This document shows positions 1-9,217 of a DNA stretch of 64,000 nucleotides, piece by piece. The stretch lies in NCBI RefSeq assembly GCF_003813775.1, contig NZ_RPDH01000002.1, positions 806,001 to 870,000 on the forward strand, given 5' to 3'. The notes beneath the pieces are model-generated. The model was not told the DNA's origin. It did no database searches and saw only the letters and a list, made by a program, of their open reading frames with translations. Source of the stretch: Chitinophaga lutea (GTDB lineage Bacteria > Bacteroidota > Bacteroidia > Chitinophagales > Chitinophagaceae). Both the position numbers and the translations under genes were made by a program. Each line of letters opens with the position of its first letter. The first letter of the stretch is position 1.

Positions 1-99
1 ACGCTCATTCATACCAGATACCAGATATGCCTTTCTCATGAACTTAAATGGGCCTAGTTTGCGGCCCGATTTAATTGTTAACACCCCAAACCGAGTTTT

Positions 100-1869
100 A
101 TGAAATCCATTTTTCTCGCCGTGGTGGCAGCGCTCTGCTGCTCATACGCCGGCGCACAGCAGATTCCGCAGGAAGAAGAGAATGCACAGGAAGTCCTGTA
201 TCAACGTGTAAAAAAATTGCAGACGCCGCAGCCGCAGGGCCCCGATGGCGATGAAGCCACCAATCGCCCGAAGGTAGGCGCATTGAAGAAAATCACAGCT
301 ACCCGCAGCATCCAGCCCGTGCAGCAACAGGTATTCACCGAAGCCGATGCGCCCGGTGTGGCCAAAATGATGCGTGCCGCCGTATGCGCGGCGCCCGTTG
401 TGGAAGCCGACCTGGAGCCCGTGTACAGCTCCGTGAAAGCGCATATGCCGCTGTACCTGCCGTATAAAAACAGCAGTACCGGCGTGTGGCAGGGCTTTTA
501 TTACAGCTGGGACAATGATAACGATGGCGCGAACGACGCGCACCGCGCCGTTGACTACGGCAAAACTTCGGTGGCGGCCGGAGAAGATCCCACTTTCGGC
601 GTGTATGCCATTGCGCCCGGCAAGGTGATCGACGTGAAATGGTCCGACGGCGGCGGCAACATCATAACGGTGGAGCACACGGCCCCCGACGGTTACAAGT
701 ACCGGAGCACCTACCTCCATCTTCGCAACGGCTACGATAACGACCGCGCCAAAGCAAAAGCCACCAGCGGCAAATACAAGGCGTTTGCCACCAACGGCAC
801 CACCAGCGCGCTTTGCTGGGGCACCAACAGCCAGAAGATCGCCGTGAAGGTGAACGACCTGGTGAAGGCCGGGCAGTTCCTGGCGTATGCCGGCAACACC
901 GGCTCCGGCGGCATCGGCGTGATCCTGAACGACGACGGCACCCTCAAAAACCCCGATACACGCTCATTCAACGTGCACCTGCATTTCGAAGTACGCGTGC
1001 AGGACACCAGAGCAGGGCACAGTGGCGAATGGGTGCGCATCGACCCTTACGGCTCGTACAATCATGCGGGCGTGGATTGCTACGATCTCGAAGCCACCAC
1101 CCCGTACGCAAGATTGTTTGCCCCCTTCTACCCCAGCTTCCATAACGTGCCGCTCGACCTCGTGAACAAATTCTGGGGTTACTACACCGGCATGGGCATG
1201 GCCCTGCAAACGGTGAGCGTAGACAGGAACGGCGGCACCCTGTACGCGGCCGGCTCTTTCCAGTGGGGCCTGCCCGGCGCCTGGTACGCCCGTTTTTACA
1301 TGACCGGCAGCACCTACCAGAGTTACTTCAACAGCTACGACCAGCAGGGCTACCGCCCCCGGCAGCTGTCCGTCACGAAAGACGCCGGCGGCAACCCGCG
1401 CTTCTCCGCCATCTGGGAAAAGAAACCCGCCGGCCAGAGCGCCGCATCGGTGCATAACCGCGACGACGCCAATTTCGACGCTCTCTGGAAAGACTATGTG
1501 GTCAACAAAAAATGGCATGTGCAGGAACACGTGGACTATACCGTGAACGGCAAGCGCTACCATGCCGCCGTGTTCGTGAACAAGCCGAACGACAACGGTT
1601 TTTACCTCTACTATGGCATGAAGGGAGCCGATTTCGACAAAAAGTTCGACGAACTGTACCCCAACTGGGAACTGCGCAGCATCAACGTCAACGGCAGCAC
1701 CGTAGGCGGCGTATGGCGCCCGAAAAAGAGCAATTATGCCGCCTATTACGGCATGACCTCCGCCGGGTACCAGAGCAAATTCAATCAGTTCAGCTCCGAA
1801 GGGCTGCGCCTCATCAAAGTACAGAACTACGATAATAATGGCCGTTTCAGCGCCATCTGGGCCAAATAA
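100..1869 (+). CDS. Exported M23-family metallopeptidase with C-terminal tandem repeats
   Basis: A 589-aa protein with a signal peptide (residues 1-20, cleavage after AGAQ). Residues about 140-305 form an M23/LytM zinc endopeptidase domain with the full ligand set: HxxxD at H148/D152 and the HLHFE motif at 293-297, plus a YLHL segment near 205. M23 enzymes cut peptide cross-links in peptidoglycan or other glycine-rich peptides. Residues about 350-589 hold several copies of a roughly 45-residue unit with pattern F..YYGM....Y...F, a hydrophobic stretch, then F.AIW; this resembles the bacterial tandem repeat BTRD1 family, usually seen on secreted hydrolases. No T9SS sorting domain is visible, so the periplasm is the likely site. 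A near-consensus promoter box TAGTTTGC lies at 55-62. The catalytic residues are intact; substrate is inferred. Confidence 0.85.
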   Translation: MKSIFLAVVAALCCSYAGAQQIPQEEENAQEVLYQRVKKLQTPQPQGPDGDEATNRPKVGALKKITATRSIQPVQQQVFTEADAPGVAKMMRAAVCAAPVVEADLEPVYSSVKAHMPLYLPYKNSSTGVWQGFYYSWDNDNDGANDAHRAVDYGKTSVAAGEDPTFGVYAIAPGKVIDVKWSDGGGNIITVEHTAPDGYKYRSTYLHLRNGYDNDRAKAKATSGKYKAFATNGTTSALCWGTNSQKIAVKVNDLVKAGQFLAYAGNTGSGGIGVILNDDGTLKNPDTRSFNVHLHFEVRVQDTRAGHSGEWVRIDPYGSYNHAGVDCYDLEATTPYARLFAPFYPSFHNVPLDLVNKFWGYYTGMGMALQTVSVDRNGGTLYAAGSFQWGLPGAWYARFYMTGSTYQSYFNSYDQQGYRPRQLSVTKDAGGNPRFSAIWEKKPAGQSAASVHNRDDANFDALWKDYVVNKKWHVQEHVDYTVNGKRYHAAVFVNKPNDNGFYLYYGMKGADFDKKFDELYPNWELRSINVNGSTVGGVWRPKKSNYAAYYGMTSAGYQSKFNQFSSEGLRLIKVQNYDNNGRFSAIWAK

Positions 1870-1935
1870 GCGCCCCTTACCCCCAAAAACTGCAGGGTGT
1901 CCGTCAAAACGGGCATCCTGCTTTATTTTTTACCG

Positions 1936-1943
1936 TATTTTTG
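1936..1943 (+). promoter_or_regulatory. -7 promoter box (TATTTTTG) of the dus gene
   Basis: TATTTTTG matches the Bacteroidota -7 consensus TAnnTTTG exactly. Only nine bases separate it from the ATG at 1953, so the transcript should begin at or next to the start codon. No clear TTG -33 element is seen. Confidence 0.55.
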
Positions 1944-1952
1944 CAGCCGCAA

Positions 1953-2990
1953 ATGGTAAAGATTGATCAGATAACGCTGCCGGATTTCCCGCTGCTGCTG
2001 GCGCCCATGGAAGATGTGAGCGACCCGCCGTTCCGTGTGGTATGTAAAGCCAACGGGGTCGACCTCGTGTACACCGAGTTCATTTCCAGCGAGGGCCTCA
2101 TCCGCGACGCCATCAAATGCCGCAAAAAGCTCGATATTTTCGACGAGGAAAGGCCCACCGGCATCCAGATATTCGGGGGCGACGAAGAACGCATGGCGAT
2201 GGCCGCGAAGATCGTGGACGTGACCCAGCCGGAGCTGCTCGACATCAATTTCGGCTGCCCCGTGAAAGGCATTGTAGCCAAAGGCGCCGGTTCCGGCGTG
2301 CTGAAAGACGTGCCCCTGATGGTGCGCCTCACGGAAGCCTGCGTCAAATCCACCCACCTGCCCGTAACGGTGAAAACCCGCCTGGGCTGGGACGATGCTA
2401 CCAAAAACATCGAAGAAGTGGCTGAACGCCTCCAGGACGTGGGCGTAAAAGCCCTTACCATCCACGGCCGCACCCGCTGCCAGATGTACAAGGGCGAGGC
2501 CGACTGGAGCCTGATCGCCAAAGTGAAGAACAATCCCCGCATCCATATCCCCATTTTCGGGAACGGCGATATCGACAGCCCGCAAAAAGCGCTCGAATAC
2601 AAAAACCGCTACGGCGTAGACGGTATCATGATCGGTCGCGCGGCCATCGGTTACCCCTGGATATTCCGGGAAATCCGCCATTTCCTGCAAACCGGCGAAG
2701 AACTGCCCGCGCCCACCGTGGCGGAACGGGTAGACGTGTGCCGCCGGCACCTCCACAAATCCCTGCAATGGAAAGGCCCCGTGGCCGGCATTTACGCCAT
2801 GCGCCGCCACTACCTCAGCTACCTGAAAGGGTTGCCGGGCATCAAAGAATTCCGTACGCGCCTGGTAACGCTCAATGAGCCCGAGGAAATCAATGCCGTG
2901 CTCGATGAGGTGTTACGGACGTATGAAGGATTTGAAATGGAAAAAACGCCTATCCAGCTGATAGACTATCACACCAATTGCCAGTTGTAA
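1953..2990 (+). CDS. dusB: tRNA-dihydrouridine synthase
   Basis: A 345-aa cytoplasmic flavoenzyme that reduces uridine to dihydrouridine in the tRNA D-loop using FMN and NAD(P)H. Visible family motifs: LLLAPMEDVSDPPFR near the N-terminus (FMN-binding strand of the TIM barrel), INFGCPVKGIVAKGAGS with the catalytic Cys, VKTRLGWDD, LTIHGRTR, FGNGDI and GIMIGRAAIGYPWIF (phosphate-binding loops), then the helical tRNA-binding C-terminus. Length is normal. A TTG at 1941 could extend the frame by four codons, but it lies inside the TATTTTTG promoter box, so ATG 1953 is chosen. It converges on the lipoprotein gene at 2997 with only six bases between stops. Confidence 0.92.
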   Translation: MVKIDQITLPDFPLLLAPMEDVSDPPFRVVCKANGVDLVYTEFISSEGLIRDAIKCRKKLDIFDEERPTGIQIFGGDEERMAMAAKIVDVTQPELLDINFGCPVKGIVAKGAGSGVLKDVPLMVRLTEACVKSTHLPVTVKTRLGWDDATKNIEEVAERLQDVGVKALTIHGRTRCQMYKGEADWSLIAKVKNNPRIHIPIFGNGDIDSPQKALEYKNRYGVDGIMIGRAAIGYPWIFREIRHFLQTGEELPAPTVAERVDVCRRHLHKSLQWKGPVAGIYAMRRHYLSYLKGLPGIKEFRTRLVTLNEPEEINAVLDEVLRTYEGFEMEKTPIQLIDYHTNCQL

Positions 2991-2996
2991 AACTCC

Positions 2997-3461
2997 TTAC
3001 TGGCAGGCCTGTTTTTTATAAGGGACCGGGTCGAATTTCAACGCCGCGTCACTCGGGGTGAAGATGGGATTTCCGTCGGCGTCCGCACTGTCTGCCAGCC
3101 CCTCGTACGCCTGGTCGCCCATCAGCTTGAACACCACGTTCCGCGTGCTTTTGGTGCCTTCGGAAGTATAACTGTAAGAAGCCCGCAGGATATTATCGGT
3201 CAGCCGGCCTTCCAGGATGCCGCTGCTCTGGTCTTTTTCGAAGAAATTATAATCCAGCACGCCGTTCACCTTCCTGTCGTCTACCAGTATCTGCAGCAGG
3301 AAGGTATCTTTCCCCACGGTTTTCATAAAACAGGATGCGCTGGTATTGGTGAGTTCGGGATTGGTAACGGCCGAATCCCTTTCTTTTTTGGAAGGGGCCG
3401 AATTGCAGGACAGCAATACGCCTGCTAATACACACGTGGATAGTAAGGCAGTTTTCATCAT
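2997..3461 (-). CDS. Small lipoprotein of unknown function
   Basis: 154 aa. The N-terminus is a lipoprotein signal (hydrophobic stretch ending LLSC, Cys at about residue 19), followed by a polar linker rich in Ser/Lys/Glu and a beta-rich domain. The pattern of a GxLEGRLTDNILRASYSYTSEG segment followed by a KLMGDQAYEG segment looks like a small family of periplasmic or outer-membrane lipoproteins that is common in Bacteroidota but has no assigned function. The residue after the Cys is Asn, which does not help decide inner versus outer membrane. Start could be either of two adjacent Met codons. It is divergent from the DinB-type gene. Confidence 0.75.
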   Translation of the reverse strand: MMKTALLSTCVLAGVLLSCNSAPSKKERDSAVTNPELTNTSASCFMKTVGKDTFLLQILVDDRKVNGVLDYNFFEKDQSSGILEGRLTDNILRASYSYTSEGTKSTRNVVFKLMGDQAYEGLADSADADGNPIFTPSDAALKFDPVPYKKQACQ

Positions 3462-3557
3462 GAACTAAATCTACTAAAAAAAATCTGAATGCTGCTGACA
3501 TAGGGCTGTCATACCCCGGGTGGAACTTTGATGCAACAAACCAAAAAACTTACCATC

Positions 3558-4055
3558 ATGGCTATCATTCCCACCCTGCTCAAAGAAATGGCGCAAGAAG
3601 CGCAAACCACCCGCAAAATGCTGGCGATCGTTCCGGCCGATCAATTCGACTGGCAACCGCACCCCAAAAGCATGACGCTGCGGGCGCTCACCGGCCATAT
3701 TGCCGAAATTCCTTCCTGGGTCAGCCTCGTATGCAATACGGCCGAACTGGATTTCGCCAAGGAACCCTACAAAGCCCCTGTGCTCAATACCACGGATGAT
3801 CTGATGGCGTTGTTCGAAAAATCATATGAAGAAGGCCGTTCCGAACTGGAAAAAGCGGACGAAGCCATCCTGGCCGACCATTGGGTGATGCGTTCCGGCG
3901 AAGAGATTTACAGCGACCAGCCCAAGTCCGAAGTGCTGCGCATGTGTTTCTGCCAGATCGTGCACCACCGCGCGCAGCTGGGCGTTTACCTGCGCCTGCT
4001 CAACATCCCCATCCCCGGCAGCTACGGGCCGAGCGCGGATGAAATGGGGAATTAA
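3558..4055 (+). CDS. DinB-superfamily protein
   Basis: 165 aa, four-helix DinB/YfiT-like fold. The expected metal-binding histidines are visible: one in LRALTGHIAEIPSW in the first half and two in CQIVHHRAQLGVYLR near the C-terminus. Members of this superfamily are often bacillithiol- or mycothiol-dependent transferases or have no known activity; Bacteroidota use various thiols, so the activity is left open. The frame is open to a TTG/ATG pair at 3528/3531, but a near-consensus promoter box (GAACTTTG) overlaps that site, so ATG 3558 is preferred; the conserved part begins there. A second DinB-type gene lies at 32758. Confidence 0.8.
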   Translation: MAIIPTLLKEMAQEAQTTRKMLAIVPADQFDWQPHPKSMTLRALTGHIAEIPSWVSLVCNTAELDFAKEPYKAPVLNTTDDLMALFEKSYEEGRSELEKADEAILADHWVMRSGEEIYSDQPKSEVLRMCFCQIVHHRAQLGVYLRLLNIPIPGSYGPSADEMGN

Positions 4056-4160
4056 GGATTGCCCGGGGTAGATAAATACTGCGGTTGCAGCGGCTGGCTG
4101 ATGTTGTAGAAAGATACGCCGTTGGTCAGCTGCGCAATCAGCAATCCCTGGCAGGAGAAT
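4052..4160 (-). pseudogene. Possible 3' remnant of a degraded gene
   Basis: Between the stop of the DUF3817 gene and the stop of the DinB-type gene, the minus strand has an open frame with a protein-like composition (about 35 residues, including CQGLLIAQLTNGVSFYNIS) that ends in TAA at 4054-4052. It has no start of its own and runs upstream only as an overlapping frame of the DUF3817 gene. It reads like the last residues of a repeat-type or beta-propeller-type protein. This could be chance; it is offered as a remnant only. Confidence 0.22.
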
Positions 4161-4448
4161 TTATTCCGGGCGGTGAATCCACCTGTTATTGATAAAAAAC
4201 GTGCCGAAAGGCAGGATGGAAGCCCCCAGGGCGATGGCCGTCTTTCTGATGCTCCAGTTCAGCGCGATCTTCACTTCTATCACGAGGATCACATACAGCA
4301 CAAACAGCACGCCATGCGCCATGCCCACCTGTTTGTTCAGCCACGGCTCGTCCGCGAAATACTTCATCGGCATGGCGATAAATAACAAAACAAGAAAGGA
4401 AATGCCTTCCAGCCAGGCAACGATCCGTAATCTTTTAGTTGCGTTCAT
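4161..4448 (-). CDS. DUF3817 family membrane protein
   Basis: 95 aa with three predicted membrane helices. The family signature is clear: RIVAWLEGISFLVLLFIAMP followed by MKYFADEP, then GMAHGVLFVLYV and a last helix ALGASILPFGTFFINNRW. DUF3817 proteins are small integral membrane proteins of unknown role; they are found alone or fused to transporters. It is preceded on its own strand by the ABC exporter gene start only in the opposite sense of coordinates (it lies downstream of that gene by about 90 bp), so co-transcription with the exporter is possible but not shown. Confidence 0.85.
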   Translation of the reverse strand: MNATKRLRIVAWLEGISFLVLLFIAMPMKYFADEPWLNKQVGMAHGVLFVLYVILVIEVKIALNWSIRKTAIALGASILPFGTFFINNRWIHRPE

Positions 4449-4540
4449 GCGGCAATACTACACCTCAAAAAAGAAACAGACAATGATCCTCGTCAGGAAA
4501 CCCCGGCTTCCCACCCCTCTTGCGGCGAGCAAAAGCAGTT

Positions 4541-6376
4541 TTAGCGGTAGCCCTGCGCCTGGAGATGGAACAGTTCAGCATAACGCCCTCCTTTTGCCAG
4601 CAGCTCCTCGTGGCTGCCGATCTCGATCAGCTGACCCTGCTCCAGCACCAGGATACGGTCGGCCATCCGCACCGTGGAAAACCGGTGCGATATCAGTACG
4701 GCGGATTTGCCTTTGGTGAGGTCCGCAAAACGGAGGAACACCTCGTATTCCGCCCGGGCGTCGAGCGCGGCGGTAGGTTCGTCGAGGATGAGCAACTGGG
4801 CGTTTTTCATGTACGCGCGGGCCAGGGCGATCTTCTGCCACTCGCCGCCAGAAAGCTCTATGCCGTTGTTGAAGCGGCGGCCGAGCATCTGGCCGTACCG
4901 GCCGGGCAATCGTTCCGTGAGCTCGTTGGCCATGCTCTTGTAGGCGGCGTTTTCGATCATCACCTGGTTGTTCAGTTCCTCGATATTGCCCACGGCGATG
5001 TTTTGCTGAAGCGTCATCTGGTAACGCTGGAAGTCCTGGAAAATAACGCCTACCTGTTTCCGCAGTTCCTTCAGGTTATACTCCCGCAGGTCGTGCCCGT
5101 CGAGCAGGATGCGGCCTTCCGTGGGGTCGTACAGCCTTGCCAGCAATTTCACCAGCGTGGTTTTCCCGGCCCCGTTCTCCCCTACCAGCGCCAGCTTTTC
5201 GCCGGCATGCAGCGTAAAATTCAGGTGGCGGTTGGCCCAGCGTTCCGAATGCAGGTAACGGAACCCGACGTTCTCGAACACAAAACCTTCGCGGATGGGA
5301 TTGGGAAACGGCCGGGCATTGGGCTGCTCGGTAATGCGCGGCGCAATTTCAAAAAACTCGAACAGGTCGCGCAGGTAAATGGCGCCTTGCGTCACGCTGG
5401 TAAAACGCATCAGCACCCCCTCCAGCAAACCGCGCAACTGGCGGAACGATCCGCCGAGAAACGCCAGGTCGCCGATGGTGAGCTGGCCTTTGACGGTTTG
5501 CAGGATGATGATGACGTACGCCGTGTAGTACCCCGCGCTGCCGATGATGGCGAACAGCACCGCCCAGATGTTGTAGCGGATCGAGAGCTGTTTTTTATCG
5601 TTGTAAAATTTGTCGGACAGTGTGCGGAAGCGCTGCACGAGATAATCGGACAGGTTGAAGATTTTCACCTCCTTCACCGATTCGTCGCTCGCGCCGAGGA
5701 AACGGATATAGTCGAGCTCCCGGCGGTCGGACGTCTGCCCCCAGGCCAGCGCATAGAAGCGGTCGTTGAAATGGGTTTCGGCAAGGAATGCGGGCAGCAC
5801 GGAGATCAGCAGCAACAAGATCAGCCAGGGGCTGAAGCTGACCAGCCCCGCGGCAAGAAACACCATGGTAATGACGTCCTGCACCTGTGAAAGCACCTGC
5901 GACAATAAAATGGTGCGGCCCATCGTCTGCTGACGGGCGCGCTCCAGCTTGTCGTAAAAGGTGGAATCCTCGAACTGGTCGAGGTCGAGCGTGGCGGCAT
6001 GCTGCATGATGCGCACGGAGGTATAGTTGGCCACCTGTTCGCCCAGCATGCCGTCGAGCAGCGAAATGGCCCGGCCCAGGGCGCCGCTGGCGATCACCAG
6101 CGCAAACTCCAGCGCCACCAGTTCCCAGAGGTACTGGTAACTCAGATCGCCCTTCAGCTGCGTCATCCGCACCACCTCGTCGATGATCAGCTTGCCCACA
6201 TACAGCAGGGCCAGCGGGATGGCGGATTGCAGGCCCCTCAAAACGATGTTGCTGATGGTCAGCGCCGGGCTCGTTTGCCATACCAGTTTAAAAAAAGCGG
6301 GCAGGTTACGCAGCGCCACCATCCTCTCCCGGAAACTTACATCGGGCTCTCCGGGTTTTCTGCCGGGTCTTTTCAT
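4541..6376 (-). CDS. ABC exporter, fused permease and ATPase
   Basis: 611-aa half-transporter of the MsbA/lipid-drug exporter type. Residues about 30-330 carry the six-helix type-1 exporter membrane domain; residues about 365-600 the nucleotide-binding domain with Walker A GENGAGKT (399-406), Q-loop VGVIFQDFQ, signature LSGGEWQ, Walker B LLILDEPTAALD and the switch His in LISHRF. It should work as a homodimer in the inner membrane, as no partner half is encoded nearby. The spacer between membrane helices contains no protease domain, so it is not a bacteriocin-processing type. A weak -7 box (GATATTTG on the minus strand, 6407-6400) lies 24 bp before the start. Substrate cannot be inferred. Confidence 0.9.
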   Translation of the reverse strand: MKRPGRKPGEPDVSFRERMVALRNLPAFFKLVWQTSPALTISNIVLRGLQSAIPLALLYVGKLIIDEVVRMTQLKGDLSYQYLWELVALEFALVIASGALGRAISLLDGMLGEQVANYTSVRIMQHAATLDLDQFEDSTFYDKLERARQQTMGRTILLSQVLSQVQDVITMVFLAAGLVSFSPWLILLLLISVLPAFLAETHFNDRFYALAWGQTSDRRELDYIRFLGASDESVKEVKIFNLSDYLVQRFRTLSDKFYNDKKQLSIRYNIWAVLFAIIGSAGYYTAYVIIILQTVKGQLTIGDLAFLGGSFRQLRGLLEGVLMRFTSVTQGAIYLRDLFEFFEIAPRITEQPNARPFPNPIREGFVFENVGFRYLHSERWANRHLNFTLHAGEKLALVGENGAGKTTLVKLLARLYDPTEGRILLDGHDLREYNLKELRKQVGVIFQDFQRYQMTLQQNIAVGNIEELNNQVMIENAAYKSMANELTERLPGRYGQMLGRRFNNGIELSGGEWQKIALARAYMKNAQLLILDEPTAALDARAEYEVFLRFADLTKGKSAVLISHRFSTVRMADRILVLEQGQLIEIGSHEELLAKGGRYAELFHLQAQGYR

Positions 6377-6699
6377 GTTGTGCGGGTTATATTTTCACGC
6401 AAATATCTGCTGACGGGTATCGAATACGGGATTAAATATACGACTTATGCCGCCGATGCCGCTTCTGCCGGACCGGCATACATTCATTCCGGGCATTTCG
6501 CACATCGACAGCTGAAAACGGGCGGACTTTCCATACGAAGCAACCGGGCCGCCGGCTTTTCATAAATGTTCATTTCCGGACACGTCCTTACATAAAACCG
6601 GACATTACAAGGCCACGAAACATTCATAACGAGCTGAATCACAAACGCTTTCAGGAATGGCATATTTTTGGGCGGCATCAACCCGTCAAAACCCTCCGC
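6377..6699. other. Divergent intergenic region
   Basis: 323 bp between the ABC exporter (minus) and the FtsX-type permease (plus). It holds a weak minus-strand -7 box at 6400-6407 and a consensus plus-strand -7 box at 6663-6670. No gene, repeat or hairpin of note was seen in the remainder. Confidence 0.6.
6663..6670 (+). promoter_or_regulatory. -7 promoter box (TATTTTTG) of the FtsX-type permease
   Basis: Exact match to TAnnTTTG, 29 bp before the ATG at 6700. No convincing TTG at the -33 position. Confidence 0.45.
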
Positions 6700-9096
6700 A
6701 TGCTTAAAAACTACTTCAGTATAGCCTGGCGCAACATCCGCAAAAACGGTTTGTATTCCGTCGTGAACATCACCGGCCTTTCCATCGGTATCGCCTTCAC
6801 CCTGCTGATCGCGGTTTATATCTGGAGTGAAACGAAAGTGAACGGCGGCCTTCGGGAGGCTGGCCAGCAGTACATCCTGCAAAGCAAATGGAAAGACGCC
6901 AGCCAGGGTTACAAAGAAGCCACCATGGGGCCATTGCCCAGGATGCTGAAAGAACAGTACCCCCACCTCGTGAAAAATTACTTCCGGATCGACGGGGTCA
7001 CCACGAATGTATCCAAAGGCGAAAAGAGCTTCCGGCAGGAGGTGGCCATCTGCGACACCACGCTGCTCGACATGTATGGCTTCAAACTGCTGCACGGCCA
7101 TCCCGCCACCGCTTTTTCCGCGCCGTTCTCCACGGTGGTCACGGCGGAATGCGCGCAGAAATATTTCGGCAAAACCGATGTCATCGGAGAATCCCTGACG
7201 GTGGAAAGCTTTTCGGGCACGCGGCAGGAATTCCAGATCACCGGCGTAATGGCGCCCACCGCCAAAAATACCGTCACCCATTGGGCCGATGCGCCGCAGC
7301 AACTGTTTATTCCCCTGGCCAACCAGCCTTATTTCAACAGGATGCCGCTCGATGACTGGAACAACCAGTATACGCTCGGCTTTATAGAGCTTCAGCCCGG
7401 CGTACAGCCGTCCGCGCTCGATAAACCCCTGCGGGACATCCTCCGGGCGCATGCATCGCCGGCGATCGTCAGCGCGCTGCAGCCGTACATGGTGGGACTG
7501 AAAGAATATTACCTTGTGTACAACAACGGCATGGTTAAAAAGATGCTGTACGCGCTTTCCCTCATTGCCCTCTTTATCCTGCTCATGGCGATGATCAACT
7601 TCGTGAACATGTCCATAAGCCGCTCCGCATCCCGCATGAAAGAAATCGGCATTCGTAAAGTGATGGGCGGGCTGAAGCGGCAGCTGATCATACAGTTCCT
7701 TACCGAATCCGTACTGCTGGTGTTTTTCGCCACAGTGCTCGCCTTAGCGATCTGTATACCGCTGGGTAGCTTCTTCGGCAGCATCGTCGGTTCCAAATTG
7801 CCGGCGGCCGGTACGCTTCCGCTCTACTTTTTTGTGCTGCCCTTTGTGCTCGCCGTCTTAACAGGCGTGATCGCGGGCCTTTACCCGGCGCTGGTGCTCA
7901 CGTCCCTGCGGTCGGTAGACTCCCTGAAAGGCAAACTCACCGGGGTCAAAGACCATGTTCTGCTACGGAAGTCGCTGGTGGCTTTCCAGTTCGGCACCGC
8001 CATCGTGGTGCTCGTGTCCGCCATCCTCGTATCCAAACAAACCGACCTGTTTTTCAGCGACCACCTGGGGTACGACAAGGATATGATCGTGGCCGCGCAG
8101 GTGCCGCGCGACTGGACGCCGCAGGGCGTACGGCGCATGGAAAATGTGCGCAACCAGCTCGCTGCTATGCCCGAAGTACAGTCCGTAACGCTCGCCTTTG
8201 AATTGCCCAACGGCAACAACTCCGGCAGCTTCTCCATGTACCGCGCCGGTACCGATTCCACTACCGCGGTGCCGAGCAAGATCCTGATGACGGATGAACG
8301 TTACGCGGCCACCTACGCCATCCCCATGGCGGCCGGGCGTTTCTTCGGGGAGAACGATTCGATGAAGACCGTGATCAACCGCACACAGGCGGCGGCGCTG
8401 GGCTGGAAAGATCCCGCCGAAGCCGTAGGCCGGCAGGTACGTGTGCCCGGCGATCCCTTCGTATACACCGTTTCCGGCGTAACCGAAGATTTCCATTTCA
8501 GTTCCATGCAGGAGGCCATTTCGCCCATCTCGTTCCTGCACGTGAAACGCACCTCCACCTACCGCTTCCTCGCCCTCAAAATGAAACCTGGCAATATCGG
8601 CCACACCATCGGCGCCATTGAAAAAAAATGGGCCGCCCTCATGCCGGGCGCGCCGTTTGAATATGTGTTCATCGATGATGCGCTGAAAAAACTCTATCGC
8701 ACGGAGCTGCAAATGAAAAAAGCTTTTTATACCGCTACGGGCATTTCACTGATCATCGTGCTGCTCGGCGTACTGGGGCTGATTTCGCTGAGCGTGCAGA
8801 AACGCACCCGTGAAATCGGTATCCGGAAAGTGCTGGGCGCTTCGGTACAGGGGATCATCGCCCTCTTTATGAAAGAGTTCGCCGTGGTGATGGTGGCCGC
8901 CGTGGTGAGCGCCTGCCCCGTGGCATACTGGTTCATGAACAACTGGCTGAACGGATATGTGTACCGCATCGGCATCACCGCCCAGCCGTTTATCATCACC
9001 ATCGGGCTGCTCGGTGCGTTAACGGCGTTGCTGATCGTTACGCAAACGGTCAAAACCGCACTGGCCAATCCCACCAAAAGCCTGCGGACGGATTGA
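6700..9096 (+). CDS. MacB/FtsX-type ABC transporter permease
   Basis: 798 aa. The layout is the doubled permease seen in many Bacteroidota: an N-terminal membrane helix (GLYSVVNITGLSIGIAFTLL) with a periplasmic MacB_PCD-like domain, a three-helix FtsX block around residues 280-430 with the motif RMKEIGIRKVMGG, a second helix and periplasmic domain, and a C-terminal FtsX block with TREIGIRKVLGASVQGI. Such proteins use an ATPase encoded elsewhere; none is adjacent here. MacB-type systems work by mechanotransmission, driving export of peptides or lipoproteins from the periplasm rather than transport through the membrane. A paralogue sits at 16936-19365. The gene is followed by a strong terminator at 9159. 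Confidence 0.88.
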   Translation: MLKNYFSIAWRNIRKNGLYSVVNITGLSIGIAFTLLIAVYIWSETKVNGGLREAGQQYILQSKWKDASQGYKEATMGPLPRMLKEQYPHLVKNYFRIDGVTTNVSKGEKSFRQEVAICDTTLLDMYGFKLLHGHPATAFSAPFSTVVTAECAQKYFGKTDVIGESLTVESFSGTRQEFQITGVMAPTAKNTVTHWADAPQQLFIPLANQPYFNRMPLDDWNNQYTLGFIELQPGVQPSALDKPLRDILRAHASPAIVSALQPYMVGLKEYYLVYNNGMVKKMLYALSLIALFILLMAMINFVNMSISRSASRMKEIGIRKVMGGLKRQLIIQFLTESVLLVFFATVLALAICIPLGSFFGSIVGSKLPAAGTLPLYFFVLPFVLAVLTGVIAGLYPALVLTSLRSVDSLKGKLTGVKDHVLLRKSLVAFQFGTAIVVLVSAILVSKQTDLFFSDHLGYDKDMIVAAQVPRDWTPQGVRRMENVRNQLAAMPEVQSVTLAFELPNGNNSGSFSMYRAGTDSTTAVPSKILMTDERYAATYAIPMAAGRFFGENDSMKTVINRTQAAALGWKDPAEAVGRQVRVPGDPFVYTVSGVTEDFHFSSMQEAISPISFLHVKRTSTYRFLALKMKPGNIGHTIGAIEKKWAALMPGAPFEYVFIDDALKKLYRTELQMKKAFYTATGISLIIVLLGVLGLISLSVQKRTREIGIRKVLGASVQGIIALFMKEFAVVMVAAVVSACPVAYWFMNNWLNGYVYRIGITAQPFIITIGLLGALTALLIVTQTVKTALANPTKSLRTD

Positions 9097-9158
9097 CACA
9101 AACGGATTCCATCCATCATATAAACAGCTACCTGTCTCCATCAGGTGCCCGAATGAAA

Positions 9159-9193
9159 AAGGGGGCTGTATCACATTTCGATACAACCCCCTT
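9159..9193. terminator. Bidirectional intrinsic terminator
   Basis: Stem AAGGGGGCTGTATC / GATACAACCCCCTT with one C-A mismatch and a seven-base loop, flanked by A and T runs. It separates the convergent permease and DeoR genes. The central GGCTGTATC is shared with the terminator at 38651. Confidence 0.8.
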
Positions 9194-9217
9194 GTTATTT
9201 GGAGACAATGCTTTTCC

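Noticed and set aside
4520..5890. Long plus-strand open frame opposite the ABC exporter
   Set aside because: High-GC shadow of the minus-strand gene; low-complexity composition and no motif, while the opposite strand has all ABC motifs.
6484..7452. Minus-strand open frame overlapping the first permease start
   Set aside because: Covers the permease promoter and N-terminus antisense; no protein signature.
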